Assembly (NCBI RefSeq): GCF_001899645.1
Contig: NZ_MKVV01000091.1
Location: forward strand, 240,727-304,726
Length of the DNA stretch: 64,000 nt
DNA from: Pseudonocardia sp. 73-21
Lineage (GTDB): Bacteria; Actinomycetota; Actinomycetes; Mycobacteriales; Pseudonocardiaceae
Reading direction: 5' to 3'
Positions within the stretch are counted from its first letter, which is position 1. The number at the start of each line of letters is the position of its first letter. Below, one piece after another: positions 17,906 through 26,591 of the stretch. The position numbers and the translations under genes are program-made. The notes beneath the pieces were generated by a model. The model had not been told where the DNA came from, ran no database searches, and saw only the letters and a list, made by a program, of their open reading frames with translations.

Positions 17906-17936
17906 ACGGTAGGAGTTGACGCAGCGTCAACCGCAA
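17906..17936 (-). promoter_or_regulatory. MerR-type autoregulatory promoter with dyad operator
   Basis: On the minus strand a -35 hexamer TTGCGG (17931-17936) and a -10 hexamer TACCGT (17906-17911) are 19 bases apart, the over-long spacing typical of MerR-controlled promoters. The spacer holds a perfect dyad, GTTGACGC and GCGTCAAC around one base (17915-17931). The -10 lies seven bases from the ATG at 17898, so the mRNA is probably leaderless. Confidence 0.75.
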
Positions 17937-17942
17937 GGGTTT

Positions 17943-18176
17943 CTAGGTGCGGGGGAGCCGGTCCACGGAACCGGGGGCGCGCCCGACCCGGATGTCGCAG
18001 CGGATGGTGTCCCCGTCCAGGCCCGTCAGCTCGGCGATCAGCGCCCGTGCCGCGTCGTCGGCCTCCGGCATGCCGGCGACGCTGGTGGCGGCCTCGATCT
18101 CGGGCACGTAGAGCACCAGGCGGCGGTCGGCGAGCCAGGCGACGACCTGGAACGTACGTGCGTCCGCGGCTGCCAC
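17943..18176 (-). CDS. Small HicB-like protein
   Basis: A 77-residue protein starting from GTG at 18176 (VAAADARTFQVVAWLADRRL). The run VVAWLADRRLVLYVPEIEAA followed by an alpha-helix DDAARALIAELTGLD resembles the partial RNase H-like fold of HicB antitoxins and related solo proteins, in which a beta-hairpin ending in V-P-E-I-E-G precedes a helix A-x-x-M/A-I-x-x-x-L. No HicA-like mRNA interferase lies next to it, so it is a solitary HicB-like protein if the fold call holds. It sits between the MerR gene and the PBP gene; its own promoter is not evident. Confidence 0.55.
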   Translation of the reverse strand: MAAADARTFQVVAWLADRRLVLYVPEIEAATSVAGMPEADDAARALIAELTGLDGDTIRCDIRVGRAPGSVDRLPRT

Positions 18177-18202
18177 CCGTCCACGGTAGCCGCCGGGCAC
18201 GG

Positions 18203-20476
18203 CTAACCGCAGGGGTTGACGAGGGTGCACTCGGGGCGGGGCGTGGGCGGGGCCGGGGTCGCCGGTGGGGCGCCGGGTGCGGGGGTGGCGGCCGCTCCAC
18301 CTGCCGGGACGCCGGGCCCGGGGGCGCCGGGGGCCGGCGCGCCGGCGGCGGCCGGGTCGGGCGGCCCGGCCGCGGGGGGCGGGGGAGCCACCGGGGTCGC
18401 CGCCGCGGCGCGGGGCGGCGGAGGCTGCTCGTTGGCCGCGAGCTCCGACGGGGCCTCGCCGATCGCGCGGAAGGGGGCGAAGTCCTGCACGGGCTGGTCG
18501 GCGACGGCGGCCTTCATCACCTGCTGCCACACGTCACCGGGCAGGCTCTTGCCCTCGATCGGGGTGCCCGACGCGGTGCGGATGGGCGAGTTCATGTCGG
18601 TGCCCATCCACACCGCCGTCGCGATCGACGGGGTGAAGCCCGCCATCCAGGCGTCGTTGTTCTGACCCGGGAACCGCGACTGGACCGTGCCGGTCTTGGC
18701 GGCCACCGGACGGTTGCCGGGCAGCGCCAGGTCGTCCGCGGGTGCCACGTCGAGCATCGCCTCGGTGACGTTGCGGGCCACCCGCTCGGGGAAGCGCTGC
18801 TCGCCGTCGGTGGGGGCCTGGTAGAGCACCCGCCCGTCCGCGGTGGTCACCGACGTCACCAGGTGCGGCTGGTGCCAGACGCCGCCCGCCGCGATCGTCG
18901 CGTACGCCGAGGCCAGGTCGAGCGGGGTGGTCTCCTTGTTGCCGAGCGCGATGCCCGAGGTCGGGTTGTCCAGGGGCGTGGTGATGCCGGCCGAGCGGGC
19001 CGCGGCGGCCACGTTCTCCGGACCCACCTTCTGGGCCAGCGAGTTGAACACGACGTTGTTGGAGATCGTCATGGCCTGCTTGAGGTCGCACCTCGCGCAG
19101 TTGGCGCCGTCGTCGTTGCGCAGCCCGGGCACCGGCTCGCCGCTGAACGTCTCGCCGAGGCCGATCGGGGGGTCCTGCTGCAGCGCCGCGAGCACCACGA
19201 ACGGCTTGAACGTGGAGCCCGGCAGCCGCTCGACGCGCGCGTAGTCCAGCCCGAGCCCGTTGTCGCCGCCGTAGTAGGCGAGCACGCTGCCCGTCTGCGG
19301 GTCGATCGAGACGACGGCGCTGCGCAGGTTCACCGGCTGGCCGGTGAGCGTGTCGTGCGCGGCGTCGACGGCGGCCTTCTGCCGGGCCGGGTCGATGGAG
19401 GTGGTGATCCGCAGGCCCTGCTGGGCCAGGTCCTGCTCGGTGATGCCGAGCTCCTCCAGCTCCGCGGTGACGGCCGAGACGATGTGGCCGTTGGCGTCCG
19501 ACGGCACCCCGCCCGCGGTCGAGCGGCGGGGCACCGTGGCCGGGAACTGGGCGGCCTTGCGGCCCTGCGGCGTCAGCCAGCCCTGGCTCACCATGCCGTC
19601 GAGCACGAACGTCCAGCGCTGCACGGCCCGCTCGGGGCTCACGGCGGGGTCCCAGCGCGACGGCGACTGGATCACCCCGGCCAGCACGGCGCCCTCGGTG
19701 GTGGTCAGTTCCTGCACGTTCTTGCCGAAGTAGGCCTGGCTGGCGGCCTGGATGCCGTAGGCGCCGCGGCCGAAGTAGATGGCGTTGAGGTAGTCGCCGA
19801 GGATCTGGTCCTTCGTCCTCTCCTGGGAGATCTTGACCGAGAGGATGATCTCCTTGTACTTGCGCCACAGCGTCTGCTGGTCGCCGACCAGGGTGTTCTT
19901 GACGTACTGCTGCGTGATCGTCGAACCGCCCCCGACGCCGCCGCGCAGCTGGTTCCAGGCGGCGCGCAGGATGCCGGAGATGTCGAAACCGGGGTTGGAG
20001 TAGAAGGAGCGGTCCTCCGCCGAGAGCACGGCCTCGCGCACCGGCACCGGCACGGCGTCGATCGGCACCTTGATCCGGTTACCGGCCTCGGGCACGAGCT
20101 TCGTCAGCGAGGTGCCGTCGTCGTAGTTGATCAGCGCGACCTGGTTGTTGACCGCGTCGTCGGGGCTCGGCACGGAGAACAGCAGGTAGCCGATCACGAA
20201 CGCCAGCACGGGGCCGAGCACGACCGTCGCGACCGCGGCGAGGAGCGCCCGCCGGATCCAGCGCCTGCTCCTGTGGGGTGGACGGCGGCGGCCCCGGCCC
20301 GGCACGGCGTCGATGATCTCGGTGGAGTCGGGGACGCGGTGGCGGGCGGAGTCCTCCGGGTTGCCGGCCTGCTTGCGCCCGGCCGGGGGTCGCCACCAGC
20401 CGACGGTCTCGGGGTGGGTGCTGCGCGGGCTCGGCAGTGGACGTTCGGGAGAACGGGTCGAATGTGCTCCGGTCAC
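18203..20476 (-). CDS. Bifunctional class A penicillin-binding protein (PonA-like)
   Basis: A 757-residue peptidoglycan synthase. A basic cytoplasmic tail precedes one transmembrane helix (about 77-100). The glycosyltransferase 51 domain has catalytic Glu154 in AEDRSFYSNPGFD and the motif GGSTITQQYVKN. The transpeptidase has STFK (near 420), SNN in AMTISNNVVFN, and KTG in AAKTGTVQ (near 592). The last ~110 residues are Pro/Ala-rich, as in mycobacterial PonA1, and end in a Cys pair CTLVNPCG. It polymerises glycan strands and cross-links them outside the membrane. I chose the GTG at 20476 (VTGAHSTRSP) because GGTGGAG sits five bases before it; longer starts to 20725 are possible. Confidence 0.93.
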   Translation of the reverse strand: MTGAHSTRSPERPLPSPRSTHPETVGWWRPPAGRKQAGNPEDSARHRVPDSTEIIDAVPGRGRRRPPHRSRRWIRRALLAAVATVVLGPVLAFVIGYLLFSVPSPDDAVNNQVALINYDDGTSLTKLVPEAGNRIKVPIDAVPVPVREAVLSAEDRSFYSNPGFDISGILRAAWNQLRGGVGGGSTITQQYVKNTLVGDQQTLWRKYKEIILSVKISQERTKDQILGDYLNAIYFGRGAYGIQAASQAYFGKNVQELTTTEGAVLAGVIQSPSRWDPAVSPERAVQRWTFVLDGMVSQGWLTPQGRKAAQFPATVPRRSTAGGVPSDANGHIVSAVTAELEELGITEQDLAQQGLRITTSIDPARQKAAVDAAHDTLTGQPVNLRSAVVSIDPQTGSVLAYYGGDNGLGLDYARVERLPGSTFKPFVVLAALQQDPPIGLGETFSGEPVPGLRNDDGANCARCDLKQAMTISNNVVFNSLAQKVGPENVAAAARSAGITTPLDNPTSGIALGNKETTPLDLASAYATIAAGGVWHQPHLVTSVTTADGRVLYQAPTDGEQRFPERVARNVTEAMLDVAPADDLALPGNRPVAAKTGTVQSRFPGQNNDAWMAGFTPSIATAVWMGTDMNSPIRTASGTPIEGKSLPGDVWQQVMKAAVADQPVQDFAPFRAIGEAPSELAANEQPPPPRAAAATPVAPPPPAAGPPDPAAAGAPAPGAPGPGVPAGGAAATPAPGAPPATPAPPTPRPECTLVNPCG

Positions 20477-20714
20477 TCGGTCTCCACCTCCTCGTGCAGC
20501 GCCACCCCCGGTGATCCAACGGACCGTTTCGGGGGCGCGGTGTGGAGTAACCGGTGACATCACCCGATGGATGGCACTTCCGCGGTTCCGCGACCGGCTC
20601 GGCGGCCCGATCCGGCCACGCTGTGTAGCCGGCCTCCGTCGTACGGCCGTACCCCTACCGCCGCGTAACCTCGTGGGTGCGGCCCGTCCGGCGGGCCCAG
20701 GAGGAGGCGGGTCC

Positions 20715-21881
20715 ATGCGGCGCACCGCGGTTCTGGTGGGGCTGGCGGGGGTACTGGCGGCGGCGGGGGCGCGGCGCCCGGTGCTGCGCCGGTGGCCGTC
20801 GTCGATCGTGCAGGCGGCCCCGTGCCTGCCCGCGTCCGAGCTGCCCGGGGTCCTGATGGCGGTGCAGGCGGCGGTCGGCGGGCTCGCGGCCGTCCGGGGC
20901 GGGCGGCTGGGCCCGCTGGCGAACCTGGCCGCCGTGGCCGCGCTGGCCGGACTCCGCGGCGACGCCGACCGCTCGGCCCTCGCCCTCGCCGACGCCGTGG
21001 GCGGTCCGGAGCCCGGTCCGGCGCCCGGGAGGCCGGTCGCCGGCCGCGCCGCCCGGAAGAGGTACCTGAGGCTCGCCGACGTCGCCTACGGTGACGATCC
21101 GGCCCAGCGGCTCGACGTCTGGGCGCGCCCCGATCTCGATCTCTCCGGACGGGCCCCGGTGCTCGTCCAGGTGCACGGCGGCGGCTGGACCGGCGGTTCC
21201 CGCGTGACGTCCGGGTCGCCGCTGATGGCCCACCTCGCCGAGCACGGCTGGGTCTGCGTCACGGTCGACTACCGGCTCGGCCCGGACCACCGCTGGCCGG
21301 CCCAGATCGTCGACGTCAAGAGCGCGATCGCCTGGGTGAAGGACAACATCGCCGCCCACGGGGGCGACCCGGCGTTCGTCACCATCAGCGGTGGGTCCGC
21401 CGGTGGGCACCTCGCCTCGCTGGCCGCCCTGACGCCGAACGACCCGGTGTTCCAGCCCGGGTTCACCGACGCCGACACCACCCTCGCCGCCGCGGTGCCG
21501 CTCTACGGCGTGCACGACTTCAGCATCGACGAGCACGGCCTGCACCACACCGTCGAGAAGAGCCTCACCGGCACCCGCTTCGCCGACGACCCGGACACGT
21601 GGCGCGCCGCCTCGCCGTTGCACCGCGCCGGCCCGGACGCCCCGCCGTTCCTCGTGATCCACGGCAGCGCCGACACGATCGTCTCCGTCAACCAGTCCCG
21701 TCGGTTCGTCCACCGGCTGCGCGAGGTCAGCGCGCAGCTGGTGGGCTTCGCGGAGCTGCCGCACGCCCAGCACTCGTTCGACGAGTTCCCGACCGCCCGC
21801 ACCGGTCACACGGTGCGGGCGGTGCACCGGTTCCTGGCGGGAGTCCACGCACATCGGTTGTCCGCGGTGAGCGTGGGCTGA
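20715..21881 (+). CDS. Lipase/esterase of the HSL-like alpha/beta hydrolase group
   Basis: A 388-residue hydrolase with two or three hydrophobic N-terminal segments (MRRTAVLVGLAGVLAAAGA and a second around 40-60) that may anchor it to the membrane. The catalytic region has the oxyanion motif VQVHGGGWTGGSR, the nucleophile elbow ISGGSAGGHLASL, the acid in GSADTIVSV and the His in HAQHSFDEF. This is the layout of carboxylesterases related to mycobacterial Lip proteins. AGGAGG is six bases before the ATG at 20715. It is divergent from the PBP gene, which starts 239 bases away on the other strand. Confidence 0.9.
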   Translation: MRRTAVLVGLAGVLAAAGARRPVLRRWPSSIVQAAPCLPASELPGVLMAVQAAVGGLAAVRGGRLGPLANLAAVAALAGLRGDADRSALALADAVGGPEPGPAPGRPVAGRAARKRYLRLADVAYGDDPAQRLDVWARPDLDLSGRAPVLVQVHGGGWTGGSRVTSGSPLMAHLAEHGWVCVTVDYRLGPDHRWPAQIVDVKSAIAWVKDNIAAHGGDPAFVTISGGSAGGHLASLAALTPNDPVFQPGFTDADTTLAAAVPLYGVHDFSIDEHGLHHTVEKSLTGTRFADDPDTWRAASPLHRAGPDAPPFLVIHGSADTIVSVNQSRRFVHRLREVSAQLVGFAELPHAQHSFDEFPTARTGHTVRAVHRFLAGVHAHRLSAVSVG

Positions 21882-22329
21882 TGTGCTGACCGCCCCACGC
21901 GAGGAGCTCCGAGATGACCGCTGTGTCGCCGCCCGTCCACCAGGCCGACACCGGAGCACCGTTCGCGGATCCGCACCCTCGGCATCGTCGCGCCCGTCGA
22001 CGCCGTAAGACGCGGTGCGGGACGAGGTCTCGCCCGACGTCGTCCCGATGACGACGGTGCGCGGCCAGGGCACGCGGCCTGCCCGCGCGACGCCCTGCCG
22101 GTACGGGTGGCCTTCCGTCCGCCCCGTACAGATGACGATCTTCTTCGGTCACGTCTGTGTCGCGGGCATCCAGCAGGAGCTCGCCGCAGCCGAGCCCACG
22201 GGGGAGCGGCCGTCGCGCTCTACGAGCGGCTGGGCTGGCGGCTGGTGGAGCGGCGGCTGGCGGACTGGACGACGCCGGACGGTCGACGCCTGCCGGTGCG
22301 GATCTACGCCGCCCCGGCCTGACGACAGG
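21882..22329 (+). pseudogene. Gene-remnant zone ending in a GNAT C-terminal fragment
   Basis: No intact gene lies in these 448 bases. The end (22222-22322) encodes ALYERLGWRLVERRLADWTT followed by DGRRLPVRIYAAP, which is the standard C-terminus of a GNAT N-acetyltransferase. Upstream, the frame needed for the rest of that domain is lost, with only out-of-frame stubs. A second stub starts at the ATG at 21914 behind GAGGAG and gives a 45-residue basic peptide with no family resemblance. I read this as decayed DNA of one or two genes, left between the hydrolase and the pyrophosphatase. Confidence 0.55.
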
Positions 22330-22833
22330 TCAGTGCTGCGAGTCCGCCAGCCGCTTGCGGGACGCGGCGATCTCCAGCTCGGCGGCCGCGCGGCCCTCCC
22401 ACGACGCCCCCTCGACGCTCTTGCCCGGCTCGAGATCCTTGTAGATCTCGAAGAAGTGCTGGATCTCGGCGCGGTGGAACTCCGGGAGGTGGTGGATGTC
22501 GCGCAGGTGGTCCAGGCGGGGGTCGGTGGCGGGGACGCAGAGGAGCTTGTCGTCGCCGCCGGCCTCGTCGGTCATCCGGAACATGCCGATGGTGCGGCAC
22601 AGGACGAGCACGCCGGGGAACAGCGGGTCGCCGACGGTGACGAGCAGGGCGTCGAGCGGGTCGCCGTCCTCGCCGAGGGTGTTCTCGACGAAGCCGTAGT
22701 CGCCGGGGTACTGGGTGGCCGTGAACAGCGTCCGGTCGAGCCGGATGCGGCCGCTCTCGTGGTCGACCTCGTACTTGTTGCGACTGCCACGGGGGATCTC
22801 GATGAGCACGTCGAACTCGATGGGGTTGGCCAC
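22330..22833 (-). CDS. ppa: Inorganic pyrophosphatase (family I)
   Basis: A 167-residue soluble family I pyrophosphatase. The signature D-x-D-P-x-D (GEDGDPLDALLV, Asp56, Asp58, Asp61) binds the catalytic Mg ions, and the N-terminal IEIPRGSRNKYEVD and QYPGDYGFVENTL complete the site. It hydrolyses pyrophosphate from biosynthesis, driving nucleic acid and acyl-adenylate reactions. The GTG at 22833 (VANPIEFDVL) is the family start. The gene is 10 bases downstream of the monooxygenase gene and could be cotranscribed with it. Confidence 0.96.
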   Translation of the reverse strand: MANPIEFDVLIEIPRGSRNKYEVDHESGRIRLDRTLFTATQYPGDYGFVENTLGEDGDPLDALLVTVGDPLFPGVLVLCRTIGMFRMTDEAGGDDKLLCVPATDPRLDHLRDIHHLPEFHRAEIQHFFEIYKDLEPGKSVEGASWEGRAAAELEIAASRKRLADSQH

Positions 22834-22843
22834 GACGCTGAAC

Positions 22844-23794
22844 CTACAGGGAACCCACGGCACGACGGAGGGCCGCTTCCGCCTCGCGGGCGATCTGTTC
22901 GACGACCTCCGCGGCCGGTCGCAGGTCCGTGATGAGGTCGACGGCCTCGCCCGCCCACACCGCGACGTGATCGAGATCGCCGCGGGCGACGGCATCCTGG
23001 TGCGCACGACGGGCCGGCGCGTCGGCGCGCAGCTCGTCCTCGCGGCCCTGCCACTCGTCCACGAAGCGGTTGCGCAGCGCCCGCCCGGTCCACTGCGACG
23101 GCCAGGCGGAGTCGCGGCCGATGTCGAGCAGCGTGCTGCGGTCGGTGCGGTCGCCGGTGCCCCCGACGATGGCCTTGCCCACCTCGGGCGCCTCCAGCGC
23201 CTCGAACGTGGCCTGGAAGCGCGTGCCGACGAGCACCCCGGCGGCGCCGAGGGTCAGGGCGGCGGCCAGGCCGCGGCCGTCGCCGATGCCGCCTGCGGCG
23301 AGCACGGGCACGTCACCGGCGATGTCGACGACGGCCGGGACGAACGGCAGCGTCGCGCGCCCGCCGCCGTGTCCGCCGGCCTCGGTCCCTTGCGCCACGA
23401 CGACATCGGCACCGACGTCGAGGGCGCGGCGGGCCTCCTCCAGGTCGGTCACCATCACGATCAGCGGCACGCCCGCGGCCAGTACCGGCGCGGCCAGCGG
23501 GACCGGGTCGCCGAACGACAGCAGCACCGCCGACGGTCCGTGCTCCAACGCCCGGGAGACGGCGTCCGGCGCCGCGGCCCAGCACAGGAATCCGACGCCC
23601 CACGGGGCTGTCGAGCCGTCGACGATCGCCAGCTCGCGATCGAGCCAGGCGCGCTCGCCGCGACCGGCGCCGACCAGCCCCAGCCCGCCGCCCGACGACA
23701 CCGCCGCGGCCAGCGCGCCCCCGGCCGAGCCGGCCATCGCGGCCGAGGCGATCGGGTGCCGGACGCCGAAGAGCTCGGTGAACGCCGTGTTCAC
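22844..23794 (-). CDS. Nitronate monooxygenase (NPD/2-nitropropane dioxygenase type)
   Basis: A 316-residue FMN-dependent TIM barrel. The opening LFGVRHPIASAAMAGSAGGA, the central EAGGHGG (catalytic-His region) and PVLAAGGIGDGRGLAAAL with GTRF are the standard nitronate monooxygenase features. These enzymes oxidise toxic alkyl nitronates with oxygen, and some are enoyl reductases of the same fold. The GTG at 23794 overlaps the NTF2-like gene stop codon by four bases, so the two are coupled. Confidence 0.92.
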   Translation of the reverse strand: MNTAFTELFGVRHPIASAAMAGSAGGALAAAVSSGGGLGLVGAGRGERAWLDRELAIVDGSTAPWGVGFLCWAAAPDAVSRALEHGPSAVLLSFGDPVPLAAPVLAAGVPLIVMVTDLEEARRALDVGADVVVAQGTEAGGHGGGRATLPFVPAVVDIAGDVPVLAAGGIGDGRGLAAALTLGAAGVLVGTRFQATFEALEAPEVGKAIVGGTGDRTDRSTLLDIGRDSAWPSQWTGRALRNRFVDEWQGREDELRADAPARRAHQDAVARGDLDHVAVWAGEAVDLITDLRPAAEVVEQIAREAEAALRRAVGSL

Positions 23795-24150
23795 GTGAGC
23801 AGCGCGGCCATGCGCTCGCGCAGGAGCGTGGCGGCGGAGTACGGCCGGACCAGGACCGTCAGCTCGGTGAGCTGACCACCGGATCCGTGCAGGATGTCGA
23901 CGCCGTGGCACTCCCTGTCCCCGACGCGGCACGCGAACTCGAGCACGTGGCCGGTGGGGCCCTCGTAGGCCGCTGTGTAGCGGAAGTCCTCGAAGACCAC
24001 CATCACGGCGGACAGGATGGCGTGCAGCGCCTCCCGCCCCACGTAGGGCTTGTGCACGACGGGGGAGTGGAAGACGACGTCGGGCGTGAACAGCGCCACC
24101 GCCGCGTCGACGTCCTTGGCCTCTACCGCAGCCTGGAAATCGGAGTACAT
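23791..24150 (-). CDS. NTF2-like (SnoaL-type) protein
   Basis: A 119-residue cone-shaped alpha+beta barrel protein: FQAAVEAKDVDAAVALFTPD then VVFHSPVVHKPYVGREALHA is the usual SnoaL/NTF2 opening. Later strands include HVLEFACRVGDRECHGVDIL. Such proteins are ketosteroid-isomerase-like enzymes or ligand-binding accessory proteins. It lies 7 bases downstream of the luciferase-like gene and is coupled to the nitronate monooxygenase, so three or four genes here form an oxidative detoxification-type operon. Confidence 0.87.
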   Translation of the reverse strand: MYSDFQAAVEAKDVDAAVALFTPDVVFHSPVVHKPYVGREALHAILSAVMVVFEDFRYTAAYEGPTGHVLEFACRVGDRECHGVDILHGSGGQLTELTVLVRPYSAATLLRERMAALLT

Positions 24151-24157
24151 GGGGCTA

Positions 24158-25141
24158 TCACACCACGGCCGGTGCGACCGCCTCGGAGAGCAGCTCGTAG
24201 GAGCGGATCCGGTCCCGCGCGCCGTGCGTGCTGGTGGTGACCATCAGCTCCTGCACCCCGGTGCGCTCCACCAGCTCCCGGACGCCGTCGCGGACCGTCT
24301 CCGGTGAGCCGATGACCTGCCCGGCCAGCCGGTCCTCGACGAACGCCAGCTCCTGCGGCGAGTACGGGTAGGCCTCGGCCTCCTCGACCGTCGGGACGAG
24401 GCCGGGGTTGCCCATCCGCAGGCGCAGGAACTGCAGCGCACCGGGCATCGCGAGTCGTCGGGCTTCGGCGTCCGACGAAGCGGCCAGCACCGCTGTGCAG
24501 ATCATCGAGTACGGCTCGGTCAGCACGCCCGGCCGGAACGTGTCGCGGTAGAGCGCCAGCGCGGCCAGGGTGTTCTCGCCGCTGAAGTGGTGGGCGAACG
24601 CGAACGGCAGCCCGAGCAGGCCGGCGACCTGGGCGCTGTAGCCGCTGGAGCCGAGCAGCCACATGTCGGGCTTCTGGCCGTGCGCGGGGACGGCCACGAC
24701 CGGGCCCTCGCCACGGAAGTAGGCGGCCAGCTCCTGCAGGTGCTCGGGGAAGTCGTCGACGCCCAGGGCGTCGGTGCCGCGGCGCAACGCCCGGGCCGTG
24801 CGCGGGTCGGTGCCCGGCGCGCGTCCGATGCCGAGGTCGATGCGGCCGGGGTGCAGCGCGTCCAGCATGCCGAACTGCTCGGCGATCACGAGCGGCTGGT
24901 GGTTGGGCAGCATCACCCCGCCGGACCCGACGCGGATCGTGGAGGTGGCGCCGGCGAGGTGCGCGATGAGCACCGCGGGCGACGAGCTGGCGATGCCCGG
25001 CATGCCGTGGTGCTCGGCCACCCAGTAGCGGTGGTAGCCGAGCTCCTCGACGCGCCGGATCAGGGCGGTACTGGAGGCCAGCGCCGCGGTGGGCGTCGAG
25101 CCGGAGCCGATGGGGACGAGGTCGAGCACGGAGAGAGGCAC
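24158..25141 (-). CDS. LLM-class flavin-dependent oxidoreductase (bacterial luciferase-like, YhbW type)
   Basis: A 327-residue luciferase-like TIM-barrel enzyme. LSVLDLVPIGSGSTPTAAL then EELGYHRYWVAEHHGMPGIA is the classic N-terminus of the YhbW/MsnO8 subgroup, followed by RIDLGIGRAPGTDPRT and FAHHFSGENT. These use FMNH2 and O2. The GTG at 25141 follows AGGGGAC with good spacing; a longer frame to 25315 has poor codon use and no homology. It heads the operon with NTF2-like, nitronate monooxygenase and ppa, 191 bases upstream of the first Roadblock-like gene, on the opposite strand. Confidence 0.9.
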   Translation of the reverse strand: MPLSVLDLVPIGSGSTPTAALASSTALIRRVEELGYHRYWVAEHHGMPGIASSSPAVLIAHLAGATSTIRVGSGGVMLPNHQPLVIAEQFGMLDALHPGRIDLGIGRAPGTDPRTARALRRGTDALGVDDFPEHLQELAAYFRGEGPVVAVPAHGQKPDMWLLGSSGYSAQVAGLLGLPFAFAHHFSGENTLAALALYRDTFRPGVLTEPYSMICTAVLAASSDAEARRLAMPGALQFLRLRMGNPGLVPTVEEAEAYPYSPQELAFVEDRLAGQVIGSPETVRDGVRELVERTGVQELMVTTSTHGARDRIRSYELLSEAVAPAVV

Positions 25142-25331
25142 CACGTCCCCTGCAACCGGCGGGTGCCGGAAGTTCTTCCCGACGGTCCGGGGCTGCTCCG
25201 TCTGCGCGCGCCGCAGGGCCGTTCGGAAGGCCGCGGTGAATCCGGATGATGCAACGGGCATACGGGAAAAGGGCTGACGGCGTCTGCTCCGGACCGCTCG
25301 TGCATGATGATCCACGGGAAAGGAACCGCGT

Positions 25332-25979
25332 TTGACTTCATGGGGCGAGGAACTTAAGAGGCTCCTTCTGACGCCGGGAGCCGTCTACGCCTGTGTGGCT
25401 GACGGTAGGACCGGAGAAATCATTTCGCAGGCCGGGGACGGATCGGTCACCCCGGCCGTCGTCGTGGACTGGGGAATGGTGGTCGGAACGGTTCTCGACG
25501 ATGCCGGTGGTGATGAGCTCGAGGATCTGATGATCACATCACGCCGGTCGTACCGACTGCTGCGCGTCCTGGAGGCCGGCTCCCGGTGTCCGGTGCTGGT
25601 GCACCTCTGCCTCGACCGCGCACGGTCCAACCTCGCGCTGGCCCGCAGGGAGCTGGCCACGGTGCGGGTCGGCACCCTCGCGCACGAGGAGCCGACCCCC
25701 GCGCCGCTGACCTCACCTGCGACACCTGCGACACCTGCGACACAGTGGTCATCGAGCCGCACCTTCGGCGCGTGGCGTCCGGCGGCGGGGGACGGGCCCG
25801 CACCGCCGGGGTCCGTCGCCGTGCCGTTGCCCCGACGCGTCGTCGCCCAGCCCCGGCCGGCTCCGGCACCGGTCCCGGCCGAGGTTCCCGCCCGCCTCCG
25901 GCCGGTGCTGGCGCAGCACTGGTCGACGGACCGGGACACGTTGGGCCGGCTGCTCGATGCGCTGCGGGCGCTGACATGA
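25332..25979 (+). CDS. Roadblock-like protein A
   Basis: A 215-residue protein starting at TTG 25332 behind AAAGGA. Residues 1-110 resemble Roadblock/LC7-type folds: LLLTPGAVYACVADGRTGEI, a beta-strand pair, LEDLMITSRRSYRLLRVLEA, then CLDRARSNLALARREL. A Pro/Ala/Thr-rich linker contains the nine-base unit CACCTGCGA three times (25714-25740). The C-terminus VLAQHWSTDRDTLGRLLDAL is echoed in protein D (27389). Roadblock domains in bacteria (MglB, MfsB-like) act on small GTPases. It is the first of four related genes. I cannot assign a partner. Confidence 0.65.
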   Translation: MTSWGEELKRLLLTPGAVYACVADGRTGEIISQAGDGSVTPAVVVDWGMVVGTVLDDAGGDELEDLMITSRRSYRLLRVLEAGSRCPVLVHLCLDRARSNLALARRELATVRVGTLAHEEPTPAPLTSPATPATPATQWSSSRTFGAWRPAAGDGPAPPGSVAVPLPRRVVAQPRPAPAPVPAEVPARLRPVLAQHWSTDRDTLGRLLDALRALT

Positions 25980-26119
25980 CCGGACGCAGCGAATTCACCA
26001 TTCGACGGGCGGCGTCGAGACTCATGCCGTGGATCCGCTATGGTCGCCCGGCAGAATTGGGAAAGATCGTCGAAACGGTATCCGACACCCCGTCGGGCCG
26101 ACCTGTGATGGAGGCGTAC

Positions 26120-26566
26120 ATGAGCAACATCGAGCGCTCGCTGGATATGGCGGCGAATATCAAGGGCGCATTCGCGGTGGCGCTGGTCGACTACGACAGC
26201 GGGATGACGCTGGGCTCACGGGGCGGGAGCCCGGAGTTCGACCTCGACGTGGCCGCGCCGGGCAACAGCGAGGTCATCCGCACCAAGTTCGAGGTCATGC
26301 AGAAGCTGGGCCTGCGGGAGACGATCGAGGACATCCTCATCACCCTCGACACCCAGTACCACCTGATCCGGCCGGTCCACGGCAGCGGCGACGAGAAGAT
26401 GTTCCTCTACCTGGTGCTCAACCGGGCCCAGGCCAACCTCGCCATGGCGCGGCGCGACCTGCGGATCATCGAGCAGCAGTTCTACATGACCGGCCCGGCC
26501 GGGCGACCGGTCCCGACCGCGCAGGACGGCGGGGCGTTCTTCCCCGCGAACGCCGGTCAGCGCTGA
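26120..26566 (+). CDS. Roadblock-like protein B (conserved member)
   Basis: A 148-residue protein. MSNIERSLDMAANIKGAFAV, ALVDYDSGMTLGSRGG and LRETIEDILITLDTQYHLIR are recognisable from conserved actinobacterial proteins with a Roadblock/LC7-like fold, ending in LYLVLNRAQANLAMARRDLR. GGAGG sits five bases before the ATG at 26120. The frame extends back to an ATG at 25976 that overlaps gene A's stop, but codons in the 25980-26119 stretch have many A/T third positions, so I call it noncoding leader. Of the four, this is the one most like known families. Role unknown; signalling to a GTPase or to cell-division machinery is conjecture. Confidence 0.75.
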   Translation: MSNIERSLDMAANIKGAFAVALVDYDSGMTLGSRGGSPEFDLDVAAPGNSEVIRTKFEVMQKLGLRETIEDILITLDTQYHLIRPVHGSGDEKMFLYLVLNRAQANLAMARRDLRIIEQQFYMTGPAGRPVPTAQDGGAFFPANAGQR

Positions 26567-26591
26567 GCGACCCGCCAGCCGGAGGACTGCG

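Noticed and set aside
25714..25740. CACCTGCGA three times in tandem, as a possible start of a CRISPR-like or iteron array
   Set aside because: Only three nine-base units without spacers. It is inside gene A and codes for Thr-Pro-Ala repeats.
25976..26119. N-terminal extension of Roadblock-like B from an ATG overlapping gene A's stop
   Set aside because: The ATGA overlap is attractive, but codons there have many A/T third positions, the peptide has no homology pattern, and a GGAGG site sits before the ATG at 26120.
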